A stretch of DNA of 64,000 nt from JALZMG01 sp963739975 (GCA_963739975.1 CAVUCK010000025.1:62001-126000); one strand, 5' to 3'; counted from the first letter of the stretch, positions 28,814 to 37,499 are shown. A program made the numbers and translations. The notes: generated from the sequence alone by a model not told the origin.

Positions 28814-31687
28814 GTGCCCGCACTGGGTCCGCTTCTCGAGCGGGACGCCGAGCTCTCGGCGTTGGCTGCGGCGGTGGCGGACACCCGGCGCGGCGAGGGG
28901 CGGCTGGTCCTGGTTGAGGGTCCAGCGGGAATCGGCAAGACCCGGCTGTTGCGGTCGGTCCGTGAAGTCGCGGCCGTCCACGGTGGGGCGCGTGTGCTCT
29001 CCGCGCGCGGCACCGAGCTGGAGTCACAGATCGCGTTCGGTGTCGTCCGTCAGCTCCTCGATCCCGTCGTACTGGCGATCGCCGGGCCGGAGCGAGAACA
29101 GCTGTTCACCGGGGCGGCCAAGCTGGCCCGGGAGGTGCTCGGTGAAGTTGTGCTCGATGCCGACTCGCCGGTTGCGGACCGTTACTCGAAGATCAACGGC
29201 CTGTTCTGGCTCGTCAGCACGTTGGCCCGTGGCGAGCCGCTGGCGCTCGTGGTCGACGACGTGCAATGGGCGGACGAGCCCTCGATCGAGTTCCTCTGCT
29301 TTGCCGCGCGACGCGTCGAAGGTGTTGCCCTGTTGATCGTTGCCGCCAGCCGGCCGGCCAACGAATCGTCCGGCGATCTGTGGGCCGAGTTGGTGACCGA
29401 GCCTGGGGCGAGGGTGTTGCGGCCGGCGCCGCTCAGCCCGGCGTCGGTCGAGACGCTGGTGCGGGCGACGGTGGGGGCGACCGTTGACGCCAACTTCACC
29501 GCCGCCTGCCTGGAGTCGACACGTGGTAATCCGTTCCTGCTGTCGGAGCTTCTGCGCGAGGTTGGCGCCAGACGGCTCGCTCCGACGGCGCAGGAGGCGC
29601 TGCGGGTTGGTTCGCTTGCCCCTGGCGGGGTGTCTGCTGTCATGCAGCTGCGGCTCGCCCGCATGCCCGATGGTGCGCGTCCGTTGGCCGAGGCTGTTGC
29701 CGTGCTCGGGGATCACACCAGCGGGGCTTCAGCGGCGCGACTCGCCGGACCCGACCCTGGCTCCGCCAGCGCGGCCGAGGTCGCTCTCGTGCGCGCCGGA
29801 ATCCTCGAGGATCGGCAAGGGCTGTGCTTCACGCATCCGCTCGTCCGAGCGACCGTCCTGCACGGGCTGGCACCGAGTCGTCGCGCCAACCTGCACGCGC
29901 GAGCGGTCGAGGAGTTGCGTGAGCGCGACGCCGAACCCCAGGAGCTCGCCGCCCATCTCCTCCACGTCGACCCGGCGGGTGACGAGCAGACCGTGGTGAC
30001 CCTGCGTGCGGCGGCGGCGCGCGCAGGCGTGCTCGGCGCGCCGGCCGCAGCAGCCGCATATCTCGAGCGGGCGCTGGCGGAGCCTCCCCGCGCCGACCTT
30101 CGTGGCGCGGTCCTCACCGAGCTGGGACAGGCCGAGGCGCGAGCCGGTCTGAGCGAGGCGACCAGCCACTTGCGCAGGGCCGTCGCCGAGAACGCTGAAC
30201 CAATCGGGCGTGCCATCGCCGCCGTGGAACTGGCGCGGGCGCTGAAGTTCGGTGGCGATGCAGCGGAGGCGCTCGACGTGTTGGATGCACTCGACCCCGA
30301 CCTCGACGCCCTGGACCCCGAGCTACGCGAGCTCGTTGACCTCGAGCACATCGGGCTGGGATACATCAGCGAGAAAGCGCGAAAGCGGCTCGCCGCACGC
30401 ATCGCAGCCCTGCCAGAACCCGCCGACGAGCCGCGAACTCCGCTCGAGGCGTTCATCCTCGCCGGCCAAGCGTTCGATACTGCCGCGGGCGGTCTGCGGC
30501 CGGCCGCCGAGGCCGCCGGCTTCGCGGCTCGCGCGGTCGCCGGCGATCTTCTTCCGATCGACCCGATGGAGGGTGGCTACGGGATGCTGATCGCCGCGGT
30601 GGCAATGATGTGGGCGGACCGGCTCGACGACGCCAGCCGGATCAACGCCCGCATACTCAGCGAGGGTCGCCGACGCGGATCGGTGATCGCTCGTACTGCG
30701 GCCGGCTCGATGCAGGCACTGGTGAACTGGCGCCGCGGCCGCATCGCAGATGCTGAGGCTGACGCCACGATGGCGCTCGAGCTCGCCCAGAACGCCCACG
30801 GAACCGACACGCTGGTGACAGCCGCGCGCGCCGTGAGGGCACTGGTGGCGCTGACCCGGGGCGCGGACACCGAAGAGCTCGCCCGCGTCGAGGCCGACGT
30901 CCTGCGTGGCTCGGACCCCGACGCCCTCCCCTATCACCTCGTGCTGCACGCCCGTGGGCTGCTGCGCGTCGCCAGCGGCGACATCGCACGGGGCATCGAC
31001 GACCTCTTGGAATGTGGCCAGGTCAGTGTGAGCTGGGGGGCCGGCAACCCGAGCACGGTCCCGTGGCGCTCCGATGCCGCCGTGGCGTTGGCTCGCGCCG
31101 GTGACCGTGAGCGAGCCCGGCAACTGGCCGCCGAGGAACTGGCGCTCGCCGAAGCGTTCGGAGCCAAGCGGGCGATCGGTCTCGCTCTACGGGCGCTCGC
31201 CCTCGTCTCAGACGATGCCACGACGCTGCCCACTCTCGAGCGCGCTGTTGCGACGCTCGCCGAATCCCCGGCTGCGTTCGATCTCGCCGTCGCGACGGTC
31301 GATCTCGCTGCCGCCCAGCGTCGTGCGGGACAACGATCCGCCGCCCGCGCCAGCGCCACCCACGCCCAGGAGTTGGCCATGAGCTGTGGGGCGACGGTGT
31401 TGGCGCGCCGAGCTCGGGAGGAGGCGTTCGCCTCGGGCGCCCGGCCGCGGCGCCTCGCGCTGCGCGGCGTCAACGCTCTCACCGCCTCCGAGTTGCGGGT
31501 CGCCCGTCTCGCCGCCGATCAGAACACCAACCGTGAGATCGCCGAGGAGCTGTTCGTGACGATCAAGACGGTCGAGATGCATCTCGCCAACGTCTACGGC
31601 AAGCTGGGAATCCGCTCTCGGACCCAGCTCGCCGACGCCCTGGGAGCGGGCGGCGAGTCGCCCGAAACGCTGACCTCCGCCCAGTAG
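28814..31687 (+). CDS. Large LuxR-family ATPase transcriptional regulator (LAL/MalT type)
   Basis: 957 aa from GTG 28814, the usual length for this family. The N-terminal AAA domain has G-P-L-L-E-R-D-A-E-L, the Walker A motif G-P-A-G-I-G-K-T (about residue 36) and the Walker B-like L-V-V-D-D-V-Q-W-A-D (about residue 145). The middle 500 residues are Ala/Leu/Arg-rich helical repeats of TPR type. The last 60 residues form a LuxR helix-turn-helix: L-T-A-S-E-L-R-V-A-R-L, then N-R-E-I-A-E-E-L-F and T-V-E-M-H-L-A-N-V-Y-G-K-L. Such proteins use ATP and an inducer to activate transcription. The upstream reading frame stays open into the previous gene, but the start is supported by the -10 box. Targets are unknown. 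Confidence 0.9.
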   Translation: MPALGPLLERDAELSALAAAVADTRRGEGRLVLVEGPAGIGKTRLLRSVREVAAVHGGARVLSARGTELESQIAFGVVRQLLDPVVLAIAGPEREQLFTGAAKLAREVLGEVVLDADSPVADRYSKINGLFWLVSTLARGEPLALVVDDVQWADEPSIEFLCFAARRVEGVALLIVAASRPANESSGDLWAELVTEPGARVLRPAPLSPASVETLVRATVGATVDANFTAACLESTRGNPFLLSELLREVGARRLAPTAQEALRVGSLAPGGVSAVMQLRLARMPDGARPLAEAVAVLGDHTSGASAARLAGPDPGSASAAEVALVRAGILEDRQGLCFTHPLVRATVLHGLAPSRRANLHARAVEELRERDAEPQELAAHLLHVDPAGDEQTVVTLRAAAARAGVLGAPAAAAAYLERALAEPPRADLRGAVLTELGQAEARAGLSEATSHLRRAVAENAEPIGRAIAAVELARALKFGGDAAEALDVLDALDPDLDALDPELRELVDLEHIGLGYISEKARKRLAARIAALPEPADEPRTPLEAFILAGQAFDTAAGGLRPAAEAAGFAARAVAGDLLPIDPMEGGYGMLIAAVAMMWADRLDDASRINARILSEGRRRGSVIARTAAGSMQALVNWRRGRIADAEADATMALELAQNAHGTDTLVTAARAVRALVALTRGADTEELARVEADVLRGSDPDALPYHLVLHARGLLRVASGDIARGIDDLLECGQVSVSWGAGNPSTVPWRSDAAVALARAGDRERARQLAAEELALAEAFGAKRAIGLALRALALVSDDATTLPTLERAVATLAESPAAFDLAVATVDLAAAQRRAGQRSAARASATHAQELAMSCGATVLARRAREEAFASGARPRRLALRGVNALTASELRVARLAADQNTNREIAEELFVTIKTVEMHLANVYGKLGIRSRTQLADALGAGGESPETLTSAQ

Positions 31688-31826
31688 ACGACCGCCGCGA
31701 CGGGTAATTACCGGGAAATTCCCAGGGTCGCCCCCCGTTGCCGCAACGACCTGGTGCGCTCAAGGTGGCCGAAGCGATCGCAACGACGATCGCAGTCCAC
31801 ACCAACACCTGAGACGGAGAAGTGAC

Positions 31827-32471
31827 ATGACACGATTTCGGTTGCCATCAACGGCCATGATCGTCGACCTCGACCAGCGGCGGGCGTCGATCGGCCGCAT
31901 CAACACGGTGGCGATCGCCGCCTGCCTGACGACCGTCGGGCTCGCCGCCTGTGGCGGTGCAGCCGGCGGCGATGGCGGTGCTGCGGAGGTCGGCGCTGCG
32001 GAAGCGGCGGCAATGCCGGCTGTGCCGGCGTCGGCGCCTGAGGCGGACAGTGCCGTCGACGTCTGTGCCCTCATCACCCCAGCCGACCTGTCGGAGGCGT
32101 TCGGGCGAACGTTCGACGCGGGCACGCTCACCCACCACGACGAAATCGGTGGTGATCAGTGCATCTGGAACGTCGCCGAATCGATGTCGGTGGGGATGGT
32201 CAGTCTCACCGTCCAGCGTGACTCGGACCTGCCGGATGAATTGCACGACAACGGCATGGATGCGGAGCGACTGTTCGACGAGACCAGAGGCGCGATGGGA
32301 GCCGACGCCGTCGACATGGCGATCGGCGACAAGGCCTACACGACGGGCTCGGAAGTCCACGTCTTCCACGACGACGCCATCTTCGACTTCATCACGCTGG
32401 GCAACACGCCGGAGGACCTCGCCGCGCTGCAGGCGTTGGCGACCTCGACGATCGAGGCGACCACGTTGTGA
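31827..32471 (+). CDS. Small lipoprotein (DUF3558-like)
   Basis: 214 aa, with a good ribosome site (GGAGA) before the ATG. The hydrophobic stretch ends in the lipobox G-L-A-A-C at residues 38-42. This is late for a signal peptide, so an internal ATG at 31857 could be the true start. After an Ala/Gly linker the domain begins with D-V-C-A-L-I-T-P-A-D-L, followed by C-I-W-N and a C-terminal helix. The paired Cys and the C-x-L-[IL]-T-P-x-[DE] opening match DUF3558-type actinobacterial lipoproteins. Function unknown. Confidence 0.75.
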   Translation: MTRFRLPSTAMIVDLDQRRASIGRINTVAIAACLTTVGLAACGGAAGGDGGAAEVGAAEAAAMPAVPASAPEADSAVDVCALITPADLSEAFGRTFDAGTLTHHDEIGGDQCIWNVAESMSVGMVSLTVQRDSDLPDELHDNGMDAERLFDETRGAMGADAVDMAIGDKAYTTGSEVHVFHDDAIFDFITLGNTPEDLAALQALATSTIEATTL

Positions 32472-32701
32472 CCGTCGTGAGCGCCTCGGCCCCGGCGAGT
32501 GAGCGTTGCGGGCTGCCGCGCCACTGCATCGAGATGCGTTTACGTCACCGTTCTCGCCACCCGTGGCGGAAGCGGTGACGCAAATCGAGCGCTCCACGCC
32601 TCGTGTCACCGCCCTCGCCACCGGCGGCAGAAACGGTGACACAAACTCGGCGGAAGGCGGAAGGCGGAAGGCGGAAGGCGGAAGGCGGATGGCGATCGCG
32701 G
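32472..32701. repeat. Two related hairpins and a GGCGGAA heptamer repeat
   Basis: The gap between two convergent genes holds two diverged copies of one stem-loop: CGTCACCG (32543) pairing with CGGTGACG (32573), and GTGTCACCG (32603) pairing with CGGTGACAC (32634). Both enclose a GCCAC/GGCGG core. Next come five perfect GGCGGAA heptamers and one GGCGGAT (32649-32690), ending 12 bases before the stop codon of the glycosyltransferase. The hairpins may end transcription from both sides. Confidence 0.65.
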
Positions 32702-34012
32702 TCAGCGTGCGGCGCGGGGCTGGTTGCTGCGGCCGGCGATGACGAGCGCGTCAAGTTCGTGGAGGTGGTCGGCGATGCCAGTGCCGGTCGACTCGCGGTG
32801 GGCTTGTTCGCCGAGCCGGCGGGCGTCCTCGGGTCGGTCCAGGAGGGCGGTGAGCGCGGCGGTCCACGAACCGACATCGCCGGCGGCGGCGTGGAGCCCG
32901 TTGTGGTCGTGGACGACGGTGTCGCCGAGCCCTCCGACGGGCGAGGCGATCACCGCCGCACCGGCGGACATCGCCTCGAGCGCGACGGCGCCGAGTGGCT
33001 CGGGCCAGCGGGAGGGGATGGTGACGATGTCGGACTGGCGAAACTGCTCGTCGATGTGGTCGTAGTCGAGGTGCCCGAGGTAGGCGGTCGTCAGGCCCGT
33101 GTTCCTCGTCATTGCCGCGGTGATGAGCTCTTGGCAATGTGTCCAGTAGTCGTCGTCCTCGACGACGCCGGCGATGCGCAGCTCGACGGGCGCCGCGGAT
33201 GGCGTGGCGCCCAGCGCCTCGATGACGGTGGCGAGTCCCTTCTCGGCGGTGATCCGTCCGGCGTACGTGACGACGGCCGGATCGCTGGCAACTGTCCGGT
33301 GACGTCGTCGCAAGGCCCCGAGATCCCGAATCGGGCGCGACACCAGGTGCAGATCGTTGCCGAGGCCCGGTCGGGCCTTCTCGAGGAGTGAACGCATGTA
33401 GTTGCTGACCACGATGACGGCGTCGGCCGTGGCCAGCGAGGCCTGCAACGCTGTTCGTCGTTCCACGTCGGCGCCCCCGTAGGCGACGCCGCGGTGCCTC
33501 AACACGCAGTGGCCCTCGGCGATCGCCGTCACACAGTCGTGTCCGAGGAGATGGGGGCAGCTGCCGAGGTCCCGGCGCCAGCGCAACTCACTGAGGCAGC
33601 TCAGGTAGTGGTCGTGCACGTACCACAACAGCATCCCTCGACCGGCCAGCGCGCTGAGCGTTGGCACGAGGGTCGGGTCGAACACGTTGTGGACGTAGAT
33701 CACATCGGCGTCGAGCGCGGCGACGGCGTCGGCGACCGCTGACGCCGTGCCCGCGCACGGTTCGCGTTCGGCGAGTCCCGGGACGATGCGCACCTCCTCG
33801 AGCCCGGCCGGCAGTTCCCCGGTGACAACCCCGCAGACCAGCGATGACCGGACGCCATGGGCCGACAGGGCCGCTGTCAGCAGTGCGATGTACTCCTCGG
33901 TGCCGCCGAAGCTGCCGCCCTTCTCGTTGACGTGAACCACCGACGCGAACGAGAGCGGACCGTTGTCCGAGTGGGGACGGCACACCGCCAGTGGCTGATC
34001 GGCGACGGACAC
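32702..34012 (-). CDS. Glycosyltransferase, GT4 family
   Basis: 436 aa from the GTG at 34012, placed 6 nt after a TAGGCT box. N-terminal Rossmann half: H-V-N-E-K-G-G-S-F-G-G-T-E-E-Y and V-I-Y-V-H-N-V-F-D-P. C-terminal half: Y-A-G-R-I-T-A-E-K-G-L for the nucleotide site and the E-x7-E motif E-P-L-G-A-V-A-L-E followed by G-A-A-V-I-A-S-P-V-G-G. Retaining GT4 enzymes transfer sugars from NDP donors to lipids, polysaccharide or proteins. It starts 9 bp after the TetR gene on the same strand, but its own -10 box suggests separate expression. The acceptor is unknown. Confidence 0.9.
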   Translation of the reverse strand: MSVADQPLAVCRPHSDNGPLSFASVVHVNEKGGSFGGTEEYIALLTAALSAHGVRSSLVCGVVTGELPAGLEEVRIVPGLAEREPCAGTASAVADAVAALDADVIYVHNVFDPTLVPTLSALAGRGMLLWYVHDHYLSCLSELRWRRDLGSCPHLLGHDCVTAIAEGHCVLRHRGVAYGGADVERRTALQASLATADAVIVVSNYMRSLLEKARPGLGNDLHLVSRPIRDLGALRRRHRTVASDPAVVTYAGRITAEKGLATVIEALGATPSAAPVELRIAGVVEDDDYWTHCQELITAAMTRNTGLTTAYLGHLDYDHIDEQFRQSDIVTIPSRWPEPLGAVALEAMSAGAAVIASPVGGLGDTVVHDHNGLHAAAGDVGSWTAALTALLDRPEDARRLGEQAHRESTGTGIADHLHELDALVIAGRSNQPRAAR

Positions 34013-34018
34013 TCGGGC

Positions 34019-34024
34019 AGCCTA
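34019..34024 (-). promoter_or_regulatory. -10 box (TAGGCT) of glycosyltransferase, overlapping TetR stop codon
   Basis: TAGGCT on the minus strand, 6 nt before the GTG start at 34012. Its first three bases are the TAG stop codon of the TetR gene. Confidence 0.5.
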
Positions 34025-34676
34025 CGAACCATCGCTCGGCGCTGAGCGGCTGGGCACGTCGGTTCGGGCCGGTCCGAGGCGTGATTGGAGGCCGGCGACC
34101 AACGCGTCGAGGACGGCGTCGACCTCGCCGCGGGCGACCCGCGGCTGGCGTGATCGGGCGATGAACAGGGCGGCGCCGTACAGACCGCCGAGCGTGACGT
34201 GGACCAGGGGTTCGACGCCGACGCCGGGCAGGAGGTCGGCCGCCACCAGCGGCGTCAGCACCGTGCGCAGCATGGGCAGCTCGTTGTGCTCGATGCCGCC
34301 GTCCCAGACGTCCTGTTGGAGCACGCCGACACTGTCGAGCACCACGACCCGGCGGAACGCTGGATCGAGGCAGGCGTCGAGGAACGCCGACAGCCCGGCC
34401 CGGACTGCGGCCCACGGCTCCGGCTCGGCGAGGGCGGCGGCTACGACGCCGGCGACGGCGTCGGCCTGGACGGCGTCGTAGACCGCCCGGAACAGGTCGT
34501 TCTTGCCGCTGAAGTGGTGGTAGAGCGCCCCTTTGGCGACGCCGGCGCGCTGGATGATCTCCTCGATCGACGTCGCCGCGAAGCCTACGCTCGGTGAACA
34601 GCTGGCGGGCCGTCTCGATCAGGAGCTGACGGGTCCCCTCCGCCTGACGGGCCCGCAACGTGTCCTTGACAACCAC
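34022..34676 (-). pseudogene. TetR-family regulator with one frame break
   Basis: The start GTG at 34676 lies 6 nt after a TAGGCT box. The first residues read A-R-Q-L-F-T-E-R in one frame; from about 34586 the next frame continues G-F-A-A-T-S-I-E-E-I-I, then G-V-A-K-G-A-L-Y-H-H-F (the TetR recognition helix) and a ligand-binding half ending at TAG 34022. Removing one base (the T at 34586 on the plus strand) joins R-G-F-A perfectly, giving about 217 aa, a normal TetR length. The break is therefore one extra base: a sequencing error or a fresh mutation. Two palindromes just upstream are good operator candidates for self-control and for control of the divergent oxidoreductase gene. Confidence 0.82.
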
Positions 34677-34682
34677 GCCCGC

Positions 34683-34688
34683 AGCCTA
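34683..34688 (-). promoter_or_regulatory. -10 box (TAGGCT) of TetR gene
   Basis: TAGGCT on the minus strand, 6 nt before the GTG at 34676 and next to the operator palindromes. Confidence 0.5.
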
Positions 34689-34695
34689 GAGACTG

Positions 34696-34723
34696 ACCGA
34701 TAGTCGGTGACCGACCGTCGGTC
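34696..34723. promoter_or_regulatory. Twin palindromic TetR operator candidates
   Basis: Two adjacent palindromes in the divergent region: ACCGA-TAG-TCGGT (34696-34708) and GACCGA-CCG-TCGGTC (34709-34723). They share ACCGA/TCGGT half-sites, as expected for two dimers of one TetR regulator. They lie between the start of the TetR gene and the ribosome site of the oxidoreductase gene. Confidence 0.65.
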
Positions 34724-34741
34724 GGCGAAAGGAGTTGCGCG

Positions 34742-35491
34742 ATGATCGAGACGACGACGACGCCCCGGCCGAGCCCAGCGGAGGTGGCCCGACGCGCTGG
34801 CGACGTTCGCCGCCACGGGCCGTTGCCGCCCGGCCAACGACTCATCGACTGGTTCCCGCGCTTTGGGACCCACGGCGACAAACCGCCGCCCGAGGTTCCC
34901 GTCGACCCGGTCGTCGAGATCGGCGGCGCGGTGAACGAGACGTCTGCGGTGCCCGTCGCCGACCTGGCGACCCTTCCCCGCCGACGGCTCGACGCCGACT
35001 TCCACTGCGTCTCGGGCTGGACTGCCGCCGGTCTGCGTTGGGAGGGCGTGGCCTTCGCCGACTTCTACCGCCTACGCATCGAGCCGACGCTGCGCCCCGG
35101 TGTCGTCGTCACCCACGTCGAGTTCCGCGGCCTCGACCGGTTCAGGTCCGTCGTCACGATCGAGGACGCGCTCGACGACAACGTGCTGCTCGCCGATCAC
35201 CTCGATGGCGAGCCGCTCGGCACCGACCACGGCGCGCCGCTCAGGGTCGTCAGCCCGGCTCAGTACGGCTACATCAGCACCAAGCACCTGTGTCGCATCG
35301 ACGTGCACACCGCCGCGCCGACCGGCGGTCCCCGATCGTTCGTGCTCGACGTGCTCCTCCACTCCCATCCGAGGGCGAGGGTCTGGGAGGAAGAGCGCCA
35401 CGGGACGTTGCCCGGCCGCGTGGTCCGGCCGTTCTACCGGGCCGTGGCGACGGTGATGCTCCGGCGCAGCCGGCGAACTCGCCGTCCGTAG
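34742..35491 (+). CDS. Molybdopterin-dependent oxidoreductase, sulfite-oxidase fold
   Basis: 249 aa, with AAAGGAG before the ATG. P-P-G-Q-R-L-I-D-W-F-P-R-F-G near the N-terminus and D-F-H-C-V-S-G-W-T at about residue 87, with the Cys that ligates the molybdenum cofactor, are typical of the Oxidored_molyb (SUOX/YedY-like) domain. H-V-E-F-R-G-L-D and Y-G-Y-I-S-T-K follow. No signal peptide and no heme domain are seen, so the electron partner is unknown. The gene is divergent from the TetR regulator and shares the operator region, so it is probably the regulated target. Confidence 0.82.
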   Translation: MIETTTTPRPSPAEVARRAGDVRRHGPLPPGQRLIDWFPRFGTHGDKPPPEVPVDPVVEIGGAVNETSAVPVADLATLPRRRLDADFHCVSGWTAAGLRWEGVAFADFYRLRIEPTLRPGVVVTHVEFRGLDRFRSVVTIEDALDDNVLLADHLDGEPLGTDHGAPLRVVSPAQYGYISTKHLCRIDVHTAAPTGGPRSFVLDVLLHSHPRARVWEEERHGTLPGRVVRPFYRAVATVMLRRSRRTRRP

Positions 35492-35518
35492 CTCCGCGAA
35501 CGTGCTCGAGCCGTCCTG

Positions 35519-35556
35519 GTCCGAGAAATGGCGGGACGGGTCGCCAGATCTCGGAC
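35519..35556. terminator. Compound hairpin between convergent genes
   Basis: GTCCGAGA pairs with TCTCGGAC, and inside them TGGCG pairs with CGCCA around an 8-nt loop. The element lies between the convergent oxidoreductase and SnoaL-like genes and is probably a two-way terminator. Confidence 0.6.
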
Positions 35557-35569
35557 GCAGAGCGTCTGC

Positions 35570-36064
35570 TCACCGCCGCAGCCCTGCTCGGCGCGCGGCG
35601 GGCATGATCGACGGGTCACCCCGACGCCACAGGACCGTCAGTGTCACGCCGGTGAGGAGCCAGCCGCAGGGCCCGGCGGACGACCGGACCAGCTCGTCGT
35701 CGTAGAACCCGCCGATCGTGAACCACGACAGCGGGTCGTCGGGATCGAACACGTGGTGCGCCTGCATGTACATGCGGCATCTGGCACCGTCGCCGTGCGC
35801 CTCCGGCAGCGGGTTCGTCATCGAGTGCTGGGTGGCGTGGAGGCCCGTGAACAGTGGCTGCACACCGCCGACCCACTCGTCGGCGGTCATCGTCGATGCT
35901 TCGCCGCCGCTGTACGACGTGAAGTCGACCGCCACCTCGTCGGCGAAGATCGAGCGGTACAGGGTCCAGTCGCGAGTGTCGATGCCGACGGCGTATCGGT
36001 AGATCGTCTGCGCCACGGCGAGGCTGTCGTCGGCGTTCATCGCGGCGTCGAAGGTCAAGCGCAC
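35570..36064 (-). CDS. SnoaL-like (NTF2-fold) protein
   Basis: 164 aa from GTG 36064; an internal ATG at 36040 gives a 156-aa form and may be the real start. I-Y-R-Y-A-V-G-I-D-T-R-D-W, F-A-D-E-V-A-V-D-F and Q-H-S-M-T-N are typical of SnoaL_4-type proteins, a cone-shaped fold used by small dehydratases, isomerases and hydrolases acting on steroid or polyketide-like substrates. The substrate cannot be read from the sequence. It stands divergent from a broken alpha/beta hydrolase gene. Confidence 0.8.
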   Translation of the reverse strand: MRLTFDAAMNADDSLAVAQTIYRYAVGIDTRDWTLYRSIFADEVAVDFTSYSGGEASTMTADEWVGGVQPLFTGLHATQHSMTNPLPEAHGDGARCRMYMQAHHVFDPDDPLSWFTIGGFYDDELVRSSAGPCGWLLTGVTLTVLWRRGDPSIMPAARRAGLRR

Positions 36065-36138
36065 CGGCTCATCCTCGCGAGTCGCGCGAGGCTCCGGTGG
36101 CGATCGAGTGTCGGTGCGGTGACGACGAGGAGGCTGCG

Positions 36139-36550
36139 ATGAGCACGTTCGTGCTGGTGCACGGGATCTGCCATGGGTCGTGGTGCTGGAGCGAGACGGT
36201 GGAGCGCCTGGCCGGGCGCGGTCACCAGGCCATCGCCGTCGACCTGCCGCTGACGAGCCTTGCCGCCGATGCGGCCACGGTCAGCCGCGCAACGGGCGGC
36301 CGCCGCTGCCGAACGGCTGCGACCGACCAACGCCGAGTGCCTCGCCGTCCCGCCGGGCGCCGAGCCGTGGCGCGCTGTTGCGTCGCTCTACATCCTCTGC
36401 AAGCACGACCATGCGATTCACCCCGAGATGCAGCGCTGGATGTCGTCGCGGGCCGGCTCGGTGGTGAGCTACGACACCGACCACTCGCCGTTCATCTCGA
36501 TGAACGATCGGTTGGTGGACGACCTCGATCGTGTCGCCGGCGAGCGCTGA
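36139..36550 (+). pseudogene. Alpha/beta hydrolase remnant with internal deletion and frameshift
   Basis: The N-terminus (F-V-L-V-H-G-I-C-H-G-S-W-C-W) is a normal alpha/beta hydrolase start with a ribosome site (GAGGAG). After V-D-L-P-L-T-S-L-A-A-D-A-A-T-V the frame changes, and the sequence jumps to a C-terminal part in frame 2 with A-S-L-Y-I-L-C-K-H-D-H-A-I-H-P and D-H-S-P-F-I-S. The nucleophile elbow (G-x-S-x-G) and roughly 90-100 residues are missing: about 137 codons remain of a usual 230-240. It cannot be catalytic, so this is a true decay event, unlike the single-base breaks elsewhere. Confidence 0.82.
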
Positions 36551-36604
36551 GCTCAGATCCGCAATCCCCGAGCGTTCGTGCCGCAGCGAGCGAGGCCATC
36601 AGAC

Positions 36605-37486
36605 TCAGAGCGGGAAGACGGTGTCGGTCAGCCGCTCCGACTCGGCCCACAACGCGGCGGCGACCGCGCCGTCCGACGCCGCGCGGCTGCGACCGACCAG
36701 CGTTGGAGCGCCGCGCGCCTCCTGGAACCCGTCCGGACCCACGTAGCTGTCGCCAGGCACGTCGGCGGTCGCCGCGTACAGCGTCGGAAGGGCGCCCTGC
36801 TCGTCGCTCTGGGCGATCACCCGGTTGGCCACCGTCATCATCGCCTTCATCACCGGGTTGCCGGCGTGCGACTGCAGGTTGGTCGCCGCATACCCCGGGT
36901 GGGCGGCCACCGCCCGGACCACCGAGCCGGCGGCGGTGAGCCGCCGCTCCAGCTCCTGCGTGAACAACAGGTTGGCCAGCTTGGACTGCCCATAGGCAGG
37001 CCACGATCGGTACCGGCGCCGTTCCCAGTTGAGGTCGTCGAGGTCGATGGCGCCCATGCGGTGCGCCGAGGACGAGACCGTCACCACCCGGTCCACGACG
37101 TGGGGGAGCAGCAGGTTGGTCAGGGCGAAGTGGCCGAGGTGGTTGGTGCCGAACTGCATCTCGAAGCCGTCGGCGGTGCGCTGCTCGGGCAGCGCCATCA
37201 CGCCGGCGTTGTTGACCAGGACGTCGAGGCCGCCCGACCAGCCGTCGGCGAACTCCCGCACCGAGGCGAGGTCGGCGAGGTCGAGCCGGCGGATCTCCGT
37301 CGAACCGGCGATGGTCGTCGCCGCGTCCCGCCCCTTCGCTTCGTCACGCACCGCCAGCACCACGTGGGCGCCGACCCGTGCGAGCTGCCGAGCGGCGGCG
37401 AGCCCGATGCCGCTGTTGGCCCCCGTGATGACGACCGTCCGGCCGGTCTGATCGGGCAGGTCGGCGGCGGTCCAGCGGGTGGTCAC
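36605..37486 (-). CDS. Short-chain dehydrogenase/reductase
   Basis: 293 aa from GTG 37486, 7 nt after a TACCCT box; the open frame extends further upstream but lacks support. NAD(P) site T-G-A-N-S-G-I-G at about residue 22, N-N-A-G at about 95, S-S-S-A-H and the catalytic Y-G-Q-S-K. The length and the L-L-L-P and W-P-A-Y-G-Q-S-K-L-A-N-L-L-F region match retinol-dehydrogenase-like or protochlorophyllide-reductase-like SDRs. Substrate unknown. It is divergent from a Baeyer-Villiger type monooxygenase, a common pairing for alcohol-to-ketone-to-ester degradation. Confidence 0.88.
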   Translation of the reverse strand: MTTRWTAADLPDQTGRTVVITGANSGIGLAAARQLARVGAHVVLAVRDEAKGRDAATTIAGSTEIRRLDLADLASVREFADGWSGGLDVLVNNAGVMALPEQRTADGFEMQFGTNHLGHFALTNLLLPHVVDRVVTVSSSAHRMGAIDLDDLNWERRRYRSWPAYGQSKLANLLFTQELERRLTAAGSVVRAVAAHPGYAATNLQSHAGNPVMKAMMTVANRVIAQSDEQGALPTLYAATADVPGDSYVGPDGFQEARGAPTLVGRSRAASDGAVAAALWAESERLTDTVFPL

Positions 37487-37493
37487 CCCGAGC

Positions 37494-37499
37494 AGGGTA
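37494..37499 (-). promoter_or_regulatory. -10 box (TACCCT) of SDR gene
   Basis: TACCCT on the minus strand, 7 nt before the GTG start at 37486. Confidence 0.5.
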
